Below the pieces are notes generated by a model. The model did no database searches and was not told the origin of the DNA. It saw only the letters and a program-made list of their open reading frames with translations. DNA of 8,367 nucleotides. Source: Atopobium sp. (lineage in GTDB: Bacteria > Actinomycetota > Coriobacteriia > Coriobacteriales > Atopobiaceae). Of the stretch, positions 1-5,889 are shown one piece after another. Location: assembly GCA_018376005.1 (NCBI GenBank), contig JAHACE010000028.1, forward strand, positions 1 through 8,367, written 5' to 3'. Both the position numbers and the translations under genes were made by a program. Position 1 is the first letter of the stretch; each line of letters begins with the position of its first letter.

Positions 1-1154
1 GTCTGGTAGTACCAGCCAATATACTCTGTCTGGTCTTTTGCTTTTGCCATGTACGCATCAGCAATCATGATGATAATTGCTTTGTCACCTGGCTGTTTGC
101 GAAGGATATCGATGGTGACTGAGGTTGCCGTGTCATTCTCGCCCTTAGAAGCCATGCTAATAAGACGACGACCGTTGTAGTCAATCTCGTTATACCTGGA
201 AGAAGCAATGTTAACGCGTTGCAAAGATGCAGCGATAGTTGCAGGCGCAAGACCCATCTCACGCGCGGTTACAATGGCCACAAACAAGTTATAGAGGTTG
301 ACGATAGAGTAGCTGTTGAGCTTGTACTCATATGTTGGTGCACCCTCGTGGCAGTGCTCCTTGACCACAAACTTGCCAGTCTCTGGCTCTACTGAAATGA
401 CCTCATAATCAGGAGTTGGGTTGGTATAGCCGCACTCCTCACAAGTTGCGTGGCCAAGATGCCTAAGGTGTGCATAATCCCACTTGAGCTTGCCACCGCA
501 TTTGGGGCAGGCGGTAAGATCTGAAACAATGCCCACTGGCTCTGCGGTGTCTTCTGCCAGCCTTGCAATGGAGTAATACGTACGATGAGTGCACTGAGGA
601 GCAAGTCTGCAGCTAATCATGTCATCTGCGTTCAAAATCAGATGAGTTGAAGCAGGAATGCCCTTATCCATAACGTCAAACACGTAGTCTGGCGTTGCAC
701 TGCGAGAGAACGTGTCGCGGAACAAATTGGTAACAGACAAAATATCAGGCTGCAGATATGGGAAAATGCGAGGTCCAGAGAGCTCGTCAAACTCCATAAC
801 TGCAAGCTTAGTCTTTGACGTACCCTTCCACGTGGCGTTCTTTGCAAACGAGCTTGCAAAGCCGCTGGAAATATTGCCGCCAACGCGGTTGGTAACGGTC
901 TGGTAGCCATTATCGGCGAGAAGATCGTTGAGCAAGTTATTGGTGGTTGTCTTGCCGTTTGTGCCGGTGATAAAGACAATCTGCTCTGGCTTAGCAATGT
1001 CTCCCAAAAATGCAGGATCAATGCCTTCGGCAATAAAACCTGGCAGCGTTCCGCCCTCATGGTTCGTCAATTTAAGTGCTGCAAGCGTTGCTTTAGCAGC
1101 GAGAAAAGCTACAGGAAATAGTCTGCTCTTTTTTTGTGCCACAGTAACTCCCAT
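1..1154 (-). CDS. murT: MurT, lipid II isoglutaminyl synthase ATP-binding subunit (3' end off window)
   Basis: MurT is a Mur-ligase-like ATPase that works with the glutaminase GatD to amidate the D-glutamate of the lipid II stem peptide in the cytoplasm. About 384 codons are visible. The ATP-binding P-loop GTNGKTTT is at residues 64-71, followed by a Mur-ligase central domain with MEFDELSGPR near 120-129. A Cys4 zinc ribbon (CPKC at 216-219, CEEC at 238-241) is inserted in the middle domain, which is characteristic of MurT and absent from ordinary Mur ligases. The Mur-ligase C-terminal domain begins (RYNEIDYNGRR, then KGEND). Family members are about 440 residues, so roughly 50-60 residues, including the catalytic region near the C-terminus, lie off the left edge, and gatD would be expected there. 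The start is ambiguous: ATG at 1154 has only a distant GAGAG, whereas GTG at 1142 has GGGAG (1148-1152) five bases upstream. Both give the same protein apart from four residues. It is separated from PFOR by a terminator, so it is probably transcribed independently. Confidence 0.92.
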   Translation of the reverse strand, partial: MGVTVAQKKSRLFPVAFLAAKATLAALKLTNHEGGTLPGFIAEGIDPAFLGDIAKPEQIVFITGTNGKTTTNNLLNDLLADNGYQTVTNRVGGNISSGFASSFAKNATWKGTSKTKLAVMEFDELSGPRIFPYLQPDILSVTNLFRDTFSRSATPDYVFDVMDKGIPASTHLILNADDMISCRLAPQCTHRTYYSIARLAEDTAEPVGIVSDLTACPKCGGKLKWDYAHLRHLGHATCEECGYTNPTPDYEVISVEPETGKFVVKEHCHEGAPTYEYKLNSYSIVNLYNLFVAIVTAREMGLAPATIAASLQRVNIASSRYNEIDYNGRRLISMASKGENDTATSVTIDILRKQPGDKAIIIMIADAYMAKAKDQTEYIGWYYQ

Positions 1155-1172
1155 CGTGAGCAAAGTCTCTCT

Positions 1173-1201
1173 AGTTTATCACCTCGCGAGAAGGGCTTGA
1201 A
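1173..1201 (-). promoter_or_regulatory. candidate murT promoter
   Basis: Read on the minus strand, TTCAAG (1201-1196) and TAAACT (1178-1173) are separated by exactly 17 bases, with the murT start 19-31 bases further on. The -35 matches the consensus at 3 of 6 positions and the -10 at 4 of 6, so the call rests mainly on the spacing and on the need for a promoter after the PFOR terminator. Confidence 0.3.
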
Positions 1202-1219
1202 GAACACAGGGCTTCTCGC
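1186..1219. repeat. inverted repeat bracketing the candidate murT -35
   Basis: GCGAGAAG (1186-1193) is perfectly repeated in inverted orientation as CTTCTCGC (1212-1219), with 18 bases between them. The arms flank the candidate -35 hexamer of murT. It could be an operator or a weak hairpin. Neither strand has a T-run that would make it a good terminator. Confidence 0.35.
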
Positions 1220-1232
1220 CAAAAATGTCGCA

Positions 1233-1266
1233 TAAAAAAGCCGAGCCAGGATGTCCTGGCTCGGCT
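1233..1266 (-). terminator. intrinsic terminator of the PFOR gene
   Basis: AGCCGAGCCAGGA (1239-1251) is perfectly complementary to TCCTGGCTCGGCT (1254-1266). On the minus strand the stem is followed at once by six T residues (1239-1234) and then ATG. It lies 25 bases past the PFOR stop codon and isolates PFOR transcription from murT. There is no T-run on the plus-strand side, so it acts in one direction. Confidence 0.93.
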
Positions 1267-1290
1267 GAAGCTACGTAAAAGTAAGTTACC

Positions 1291-4200
1291 TTACTCCTCA
1301 GGCTGCTCCTTCTTCTCTGCAGCGTAAAGCTCGGAGAGGCGGACAAGGTGATCGTAGCGAGCCATTGCGGCTTCCTCGTTCTCCTTGAAGAGCTTCTCTG
1401 CGTGCTCTGGGAACTCGCGGGTGAGTCGGCTGTAACGAGCCTCGTTCATCAGGAACTCCTGGTAGCCACCCTTAGGTGCCTTGGAGTCAAGCGTGAACTT
1501 CTTACCTGCTGGTGCAGATGGGTTGAAGCGATAGAGGTTCCAGTAGCCAGTCTCGACTGCCTTCTTCATCTCCTCCTGTGCGTGAGCCATGCCGCCCTTG
1601 ATGGAGTGCATCTCACATGGGGAGTAACCGATGATGAGGGATGGTCCTGGATAAGCCTCTGCCTCAGCAATTGCCTTGAGAGTCTGCTGGAGGTTTGCGC
1701 CCATGGAAACCTGAGCAACATAGACGTAACCATAGGTCATTGCAATCTCAGCAAGGTTCTTCTGCTTGATGTCCTTACCAGCTGCTGCGAACTGTGCAAC
1801 CTGGCCAAGACGGGAAGCCTTAGAAGACTGACCACCAGTGTTGGAGTAAACCTCAGTATCGAAGACAAAGACGTTGATATCCTCGCCGGAAGCAAGAACG
1901 TGGTCAAGGCCACCGAAGCCGATGTCGTATGCCCAACCGTCGCCACCGAAGATCCAGAAGGACTTCTTGGTGAGGAAGCTCTTGTTAGCAAGGATTTCCT
2001 TAGCTGCTGCAAGATCAGACTTCTCAAGCTCAACTACGAAAGTCTTAGAAGCTTCCTTGGAGAGAGCTGCGTCGTTGACGGACTCAATCCATGCCTTAGC
2101 AGCATCCTTGAGGTCCTGAGATGCGCCATCCTCGTCGACAAGCTGCTGAGCAAGCTCCAGGAGACGCTTCTGCTGTGCCTGGTGACCAAGCATCAGACCC
2201 ATACCGTGCTCTGCGTTGTCCTCGAAGAGGGAGTTGTTCCATGCTGGACCGTGACCATTTGCATCAGTAGTAAATGGTGAGCAGGAAGCTGGGTTACCCC
2301 AAATGGAGGAGCAACCAGTTGCGTTGGAGATGAACATACGATCGCCAAAGAGCTGAGTGACCAGGCGGCCGTAGCTGGTCTCAGCGCAGCCTGCGCAGGA
2401 ACCGGAGAACTCAAGAAGAGGCTTCTTGAACTGAGATGCCTTGACGTTGTTAGCGACAAGCTCGGTCTTCTCGGAGACGTGGTTGACTGCGTAGTCAAAG
2501 ATCTCCTGCTTGGACTCCTGCTCCTCGATTGGCTTCATGGTCAGAGCATCTGCAGGGCAGATGTAGACGCAGTTGGAGCAACCGGTGCAGTCGAGCTGAG
2601 AAATAGCAATCTCAAACTTGTAGCCCTTAGCCTTAGGACCAACGGCATCCTTGAACTGAGACTGTGCTGGTGCAGCAGCAACCTCTTCGTCGGTAAGGAC
2701 GAATGGACGGATGACTGCGTGTGGGCAGACATAAGCGCACTGGTTACACTGGATGCACTTCTCGACGTTCCACTCAGGAACAACAACAGCAATGCCACGC
2801 TTCTCATAAGCAGCAGCACCAAGCTCGAACTGTCCATCAACGTGGTTCTTAAATGCGGAAACAGGCAGTGCGTCACCCTCCATACGAGAGACTGGAGTCA
2901 TGATGTCGCGAACCTGCTTGAGCAGAGCCTCGCGGCCCTCAAGGGTGATTGTGCTTGGAGCATCCTCTGCAGTAGCCCAATCAGCAGGAATCTCAATCTT
3001 AGTAAATGCAGTAGCGCCAGCGTCGATTGCCTTGTGGTTCATATCGACGACGTTCTGGCCCTTCTTCAGGTAAGAATGAGTTGCAGCGTCCTTCATGTAC
3101 TGAAGTGCGTCTGCCTCTGGGAGAACCTTTGCAAGAGCAAAGAATGCAGACTGAAGAATGGTGTTGGTGCGCTTGCCCATACCAATTTCCTTGGCAAGGT
3201 CAATTGCATTGATCAGATAAACGTTGATGTTGTTCTTAGCAATGTAGCGCTTTGCCGCTGCTGGCAGGTGGTGTGCAAACTCCTCTGCATCCCACTGGCA
3301 GTTGACCAGGAAGGTACCGCCAGGCTTGACGTCGCGGACCATCTTGTAGCCCTTGATGATGTATGCAGGAACGTGGCATGCAACAAAGTCTGCCTTAGTG
3401 ACATAGTAAGGAGAACGGATCTTGTGATCACCGAAGCGCAGGTGGCTGATGGTGATACCGCCGGTCTTCTTGGAGTCATACTGGAAGTATGCCTGAACAT
3501 ATTTATCGGTGTGGTCACCAATAATCTTGATGGAGTTCTTGTTAGCGCCAACGGTACCGTCGCCGCCGATACCCCAGAACTTGCACTCAATGGTGCCCTC
3601 AGCTGCAGTGTTAGGAGCCTCAGGATCCTCTGGGAGAGACAGGTTGGTAACGTCATCGACAATACCAATGGTGAACTCACGCTGAGGAGCATCCTTCTTG
3701 AGCTCCTCAAAGATTGCGAATGCAGATGATGGTGGGGTGTCCTTAGAACCAAGGCCGTAACGACCACCAACAACCTTAATACCTGTACGACCAGCCTCAT
3801 AGAGGGAAGAAACAACGTCTTCGTAGAGAGGCTCACCAACGGAACCTGGCTCCTTGGTGCGGTCGAGAACAGCAATCTTCTTGACGGACTCAGGAAGAAC
3901 GTCAACAAAGTGCTTTACAGAGAATGGACGATAGAGGCGGACCTTAACCAGACCGACCTTCTCGCCATGAGCATTCAGGTAATCGATAACCTCTTCGAGG
4001 GTATCGCAGAAGGAACCCATGCAGATAACAACGCGGTCAGCGTCTTCTGCACCGTAGTAATTGAACAGACCGTAGTCAGTACCAAGCTTAGCGTTGATCT
4101 GGTTCATGTAGTCTTCAACAACTGCTGGCAGCTGGTTATAAACCTCGTTGCACGCCTCGCGGTGCTGGAAGAAGATATCGCCGTTCTCGTGGGAACCACG

Positions 4201-4845
4201 GCTTGATGGATGCTCTGGGTTCAGTGCATGATCGCGGAATGCCTGGACAGCGTCCATATCACACATCTCAGCCAGATCAGCATAATCCCAAACAGCAACC
4301 TTCTGAATCTCGTGAGAAGTACGGAAGCCGTCGAAGAAGTTAACAAATGGAACCTTGCCCTTGATTGCTGCGAGGTGAGCAACAGGAGCCAGATCCATAA
4401 CCTCCTGGACGTTGCCTTCTGCGAGAAGTGCAAAGCCAGTCTGGCGCGCGGACATAACGTCAGAGTGATCGCCAAAGATGTTCAGTGCATGGGTTGCAAC
4501 GGTACGTGCGCTGACGTGGAAAACACCAGGGAGCTGCTCGCCGGCAATCTTGTACATGTTTGGAAGCATGAGCAAGAGGCCCTGAGAAGCGGTGTAAGTA
4601 GTGGTCAGAGCACCTGAACCAAGAGAACCGTGAACAGCACCAGCTGCGCCAGCTTCGGACTGCATCTCGACAACCTTGACGGTTGTACCAAAGATGTTCT
4701 TTACACCCTGGGCGGACCACTGGTCAACATAGTCTGCCATTGGACTTGATGGGGTAATTGGGTAAATGCCCGCTACCTCGGTAAACGCATACGACACGTA
4801 AGCCGCGGCGTTGTTACCATCCATGGACTTAAACTTTCTTGCCAT
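1291..4845 (-). CDS. nifJ: pyruvate:ferredoxin (flavodoxin) oxidoreductase, single-chain homodimer type
   Basis: This cytoplasmic enzyme oxidises pyruvate with CoA to acetyl-CoA and CO2 and passes electrons to ferredoxin or flavodoxin; it is the central oxygen-sensitive pyruvate enzyme of anaerobes. The 1184-residue protein has all expected parts. The N-terminal pyruvate-binding domain has YPITPSS at 28-34, Glu64 and Arg114, matching the Thr31/Glu64/Arg114 numbering known for the Desulfovibrio africanus enzyme. A two-cluster ferredoxin domain has cysteines at 697, 700, 703, 707 and at 753, 756, 759, 763. The thiamine-diphosphate domain carries proximal-cluster cysteines 817, 820, 845 and 1077, GDGWAYDIG around 968-976, and the ThDP/Mg ligands Asp969, Thr997 and Val999. 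It lacks most of the C-terminal extension of the D. africanus protein. The start at 4845 is chosen because AAGGAG (4851-4856) sits five bases upstream; an in-frame start at 4899 would add 18 unconserved residues. It is a single-gene unit with a long regulatory region upstream and a strong terminator downstream, and its codon choice looks biased as in a highly expressed gene. Confidence 0.98.
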   Translation of the reverse strand: MARKFKSMDGNNAAAYVSYAFTEVAGIYPITPSSPMADYVDQWSAQGVKNIFGTTVKVVEMQSEAGAAGAVHGSLGSGALTTTYTASQGLLLMLPNMYKIAGEQLPGVFHVSARTVATHALNIFGDHSDVMSARQTGFALLAEGNVQEVMDLAPVAHLAAIKGKVPFVNFFDGFRTSHEIQKVAVWDYADLAEMCDMDAVQAFRDHALNPEHPSSRGSHENGDIFFQHREACNEVYNQLPAVVEDYMNQINAKLGTDYGLFNYYGAEDADRVVICMGSFCDTLEEVIDYLNAHGEKVGLVKVRLYRPFSVKHFVDVLPESVKKIAVLDRTKEPGSVGEPLYEDVVSSLYEAGRTGIKVVGGRYGLGSKDTPPSSAFAIFEELKKDAPQREFTIGIVDDVTNLSLPEDPEAPNTAAEGTIECKFWGIGGDGTVGANKNSIKIIGDHTDKYVQAYFQYDSKKTGGITISHLRFGDHKIRSPYYVTKADFVACHVPAYIIKGYKMVRDVKPGGTFLVNCQWDAEEFAHHLPAAAKRYIAKNNINVYLINAIDLAKEIGMGKRTNTILQSAFFALAKVLPEADALQYMKDAATHSYLKKGQNVVDMNHKAIDAGATAFTKIEIPADWATAEDAPSTITLEGREALLKQVRDIMTPVSRMEGDALPVSAFKNHVDGQFELGAAAYEKRGIAVVVPEWNVEKCIQCNQCAYVCPHAVIRPFVLTDEEVAAAPAQSQFKDAVGPKAKGYKFEIAISQLDCTGCSNCVYICPADALTMKPIEEQESKQEIFDYAVNHVSEKTELVANNVKASQFKKPLLEFSGSCAGCAETSYGRLVTQLFGDRMFISNATGCSSIWGNPASCSPFTTDANGHGPAWNNSLFEDNAEHGMGLMLGHQAQQKRLLELAQQLVDEDGASQDLKDAAKAWIESVNDAALSKEASKTFVVELEKSDLAAAKEILANKSFLTKKSFWIFGGDGWAYDIGFGGLDHVLASGEDINVFVFDTEVYSNTGGQSSKASRLGQVAQFAAAGKDIKQKNLAEIAMTYGYVYVAQVSMGANLQQTLKAIAEAEAYPGPSLIIGYSPCEMHSIKGGMAHAQEEMKKAVETGYWNLYRFNPSAPAGKKFTLDSKAPKGGYQEFLMNEARYSRLTREFPEHAEKLFKENEEAAMARYDHLVRLSELYAAEKKEQPEE

Positions 4846-4850
4846 TTCCT

Positions 4851-4856
4851 CTCCTT
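4851..4856 (-). promoter_or_regulatory. PFOR ribosome binding site
   Basis: AAGGAG on the minus strand, five bases before the ATG at 4845. It decides the start against the in-frame candidate at 4899, which has no comparable site. Confidence 0.9.
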
Positions 4857-4863
4857 GCCTAAT

Positions 4864-4879
4864 CTGTGATTTCTCACAG
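4864..4879 (-). promoter_or_regulatory. GNRA-capped hairpin in the PFOR leader
   Basis: On the minus strand CTGTGA-GAAA-TCACAG forms a perfect six-pair stem closed by a GAAA tetraloop, a very stable RNA loop type. It ends seven bases before the Shine-Dalgarno. As RNA it could stabilise the message or shape ribosome access; this function is inferred. Confidence 0.5.
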
Positions 4880-4928
4880 TATGCGTCTGTGCGATCCAAA
4901 ATAAAGCTGTAGACCCTGGGTGACTACG

Positions 4929-4940
4929 GAAACATGTTTC
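4929..4940. promoter_or_regulatory. 12-bp palindrome in the PFOR leader, possible operator
   Basis: GAAACATGTTTC is a perfect palindrome between the candidate PFOR promoters and the start codon. Flanking ACTA (4923-4926) and TAGT (4942-4945) extend the symmetry with one unpaired offset base. A perfect, extended palindrome in a leader suggests a dimeric repressor site, but no regulator is encoded in the window to pair with it. Confidence 0.4.
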
Positions 4941-4974
4941 ATAGTTCGGCCGGCAGCGGTCGCATAATGCTTTT

Positions 4975-5003
4975 ATTATTGCGCAAAAAAAACAATGAAA
5001 CAA
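4975..5003 (-). promoter_or_regulatory. candidate PFOR promoter P1
   Basis: On the minus strand TTGTTT (5003-4998) and AATAAT (4980-4975) are spaced 17 bases apart, with a T8 tract in the spacer. The -10 matches consensus at 5 of 6 positions and the -35 at 3 of 6. Transcription would start near 4968 and leave a leader of roughly 120 bases containing the 12-bp palindrome and the GNRA hairpin. Confidence 0.45.
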
Positions 5004-5035
5004 ATCAGAAATACAAGCTGACAAATACCTATTTT

Positions 5036-5055
5036 CAGGTAGGAATTTCTACCTG
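5036..5055. promoter_or_regulatory. 20-bp near-perfect palindrome upstream of PFOR, probable operator
   Basis: CAGGTAGGAATTTCTACCTG is symmetric at nine of its ten base pairs, the exception being a G opposite T near the centre. A further TACCT half-site lies just to the left (about 5026-5030), giving three TACCT/AGGTA half-sites in a row. It is upstream of candidate promoter P1 and just downstream of candidate P2, a position suited to activation or repression. The regulator is unknown; the site does not match the consensus of Rex, CRP/FNR or NrdR as I know them. Confidence 0.55.
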
Positions 5056-5073
5056 CGGAATTACAAAATAAAC

Positions 5074-5102
5074 ATAACACTAAAGTGCAAGTTTTTTGTA
5101 AA
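5074..5102 (-). promoter_or_regulatory. candidate PFOR promoter P2
   Basis: On the minus strand TTTACA (5102-5097, 5 of 6 to the -35 consensus) and TGTTAT (5079-5074, 4 of 6) are 17 bases apart. The start point would fall just before the 20-bp palindrome. The region is AT-rich, so chance matches are likely, and P1 or P2 could be spurious. Confidence 0.35.
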
Positions 5103-5132
5103 TCGACAAAATATTCAAGTACACAAGAAGCC

Positions 5133-5160
5133 ATCTGTCTGAAAAACAGACAGATTTTTA
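5133..5160 (+). terminator. terminator-like hairpin with no matching plus-strand gene
   Basis: ATCTGTCTG (5133-5141), loop AAAAA, CAGACAGAT (5147-5155) is a perfect nine-pair stem followed on the plus strand by a run of five Ts (5155-5159). On the minus strand the stem is preceded by A residues and not followed by a T-run, so it is oriented for plus-strand transcription, although both neighbours are on the minus strand. It may end an unannotated short RNA, or serve loosely as the end of the minus-strand transcript from 5242. Confidence 0.45.
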
Positions 5161-5164
5161 CGTA

Positions 5165-5204
5165 GGCGCTCAACGTGCGACAGCTTCATCGTGCGTTGCG
5201 CACC
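5165..5204. repeat. GC-rich imperfect inverted repeat
   Basis: GGCGCTCAACG (5165-5175) pairs with CGTTGCGCACC (5194-5204) with one wobble and one mismatch. An alternative small hairpin GTGCG-TTG-CGCAC (5191-5203) would exclude it. It stands out in an AT-rich intergenic region about 40 bases past the stop of the gene ending at 5242. No T-run follows, so it is not an ordinary terminator; it may protect a 3' end. Confidence 0.35.
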
Positions 5205-5241
5205 CTTTGCTGGATGAGCCTTAAATATCGCACTTATCTGA

Positions 5242-5745
5242 TTACTTGGCCGCTTTGATCTCGCAAAGTTTCTTGTAACCAAATAAGAAACGCTCTCCTA
5301 TCTCGCCTTGAGCATCAGAAGCACATACGATTCCATGTTCATCTGAAGTAAGAAAAGCTTCATCAAATTCGGCGGTTCCATCAAATACCTGGGCAATAAC
5401 GTCTGGATTAAACTCTGTTGGCTCATGAAGAGTCTGTGCCAGGTCTAACACTAAACTTGTGACTCCCGATCGAACGCTTTCTTCCGAGACACCCGCAATA
5501 AGCTTTCCGTCTTTTACCAGCCAAAGTACCTCTGGTGCACAATGAGTTTGCTGCTCTTCTCGCTGTGAAATTCTTGCGCGTCCCGCAAGAGACAGAACAG
5601 AACGCTCTTCCAAAGACTGGTAAGGTCCAACAGTCATAGCAGCCTGTCCATTGCTCTCAAGCAAAATCATAAGAACGCCATCTGGAAACTCTTGTGACCC
5701 TTCTTTAAGCGTTCCCTCAATATGCTGCTTAGCCCAAGCAATCAA
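5242..5745 (-). CDS. unrecognised protein, faint similarity to class IV aminotransferases
   Basis: I do not recognise this gene with confidence. From the TTG at 5745 it encodes 167 residues, mostly soluble, with no signal peptide or membrane segment. Several stretches recall class IV PLP enzymes (aminodeoxychorismate lyase, branched-chain aminotransferases): PEVLWLVKDGKL, SVRSGVTSLVLDLAQ and DEAFLTSDEHGIV resemble their C-terminal half, and LPLDNRHLRAL, upstream of the TTG, resembles the conserved LDRHL..RL. The catalytic lysine region and the E...SN motif are not visible, so if it is a relative it is probably not an active transaminase. The TTG has only a poor AGAGG about 11 bases upstream, and protein-like sequence continues in frame back to the purH stop, so the true start is uncertain or lost. 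It follows purH directly on the same strand and is probably cotranscribed. Confidence 0.5.
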   Translation of the reverse strand: MIAWAKQHIEGTLKEGSQEFPDGVLMILLESNGQAAMTVGPYQSLEERSVLSLAGRARISQREEQQTHCAPEVLWLVKDGKLIAGVSEESVRSGVTSLVLDLAQTLHEPTEFNPDVIAQVFDGTAEFDEAFLTSDEHGIVCASDAQGEIGERFLFGYKKLCEIKAAK

Positions 5746-5889
5746 GTGCGGAGAAACCTCTTTTTGCGCAACAACTCGCTTGCTCAGCGCACGTAAGTGC
5801 CTGTTATCAAGAGGGAGGACACCTCCAGATAATCTCCAACGACAAACAAGTTCTGGATTATCAAGCTCAAACTTCTGAGCTGCTTCAGA
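5746..5889 (-). other. protein-like in-frame extension without a start codon
   Basis: These 48 codons continue the reading frame of the gene at 5242-5745 back to the purH stop codon, which is in the same frame. The translation (for example LVCRWRLSGG and LPLDNRHLRAL) looks like genuine protein and includes the segment resembling the class IV aminotransferase N-terminal region. There is no in-frame ATG, GTG or TTG in it. Either the 5' end of the gene has been lost or mutated, or the resemblance is chance and translation begins at 5745. Confidence 0.4.

Noticed and set aside
1348..2280. Plus-strand open frame of 310 codons opposite the PFOR C-terminal half
   Set aside because: It is antisense to conserved PFOR sequence including the thiamine-diphosphate site, with a leucine-rich translation typical of a reverse-strand shadow.
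2479..3729. Long plus-strand open frame of 416 codons opposite PFOR
   Set aside because: It lies wholly antisense to a clearly conserved PFOR with intact motifs; the openness follows from PFOR's codon bias, and the translation shows no recognisable domain.
3213..3908. Minus-strand 231-codon frame inside PFOR
   Set aside because: It is an alternative frame of PFOR codons with a serine/leucine/threonine-rich translation; PFOR itself is unbroken here.
4865..4878. CRP/FNR-type operator TGTGA...TCACA upstream of PFOR
   Set aside because: The half-sites are only four bases apart, not the six of CRP, and the sequence is not TTGAT-N4-ATCAA as for FNR; it is better read as an RNA hairpin.
4846..4899. 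Upstream PFOR start adding 18 residues
   Set aside because: The ATG at 4845 has an ideal AAGGAG five bases upstream, and numbering from it places Thr31, Glu64 and Arg114 exactly as in the D. africanus enzyme.
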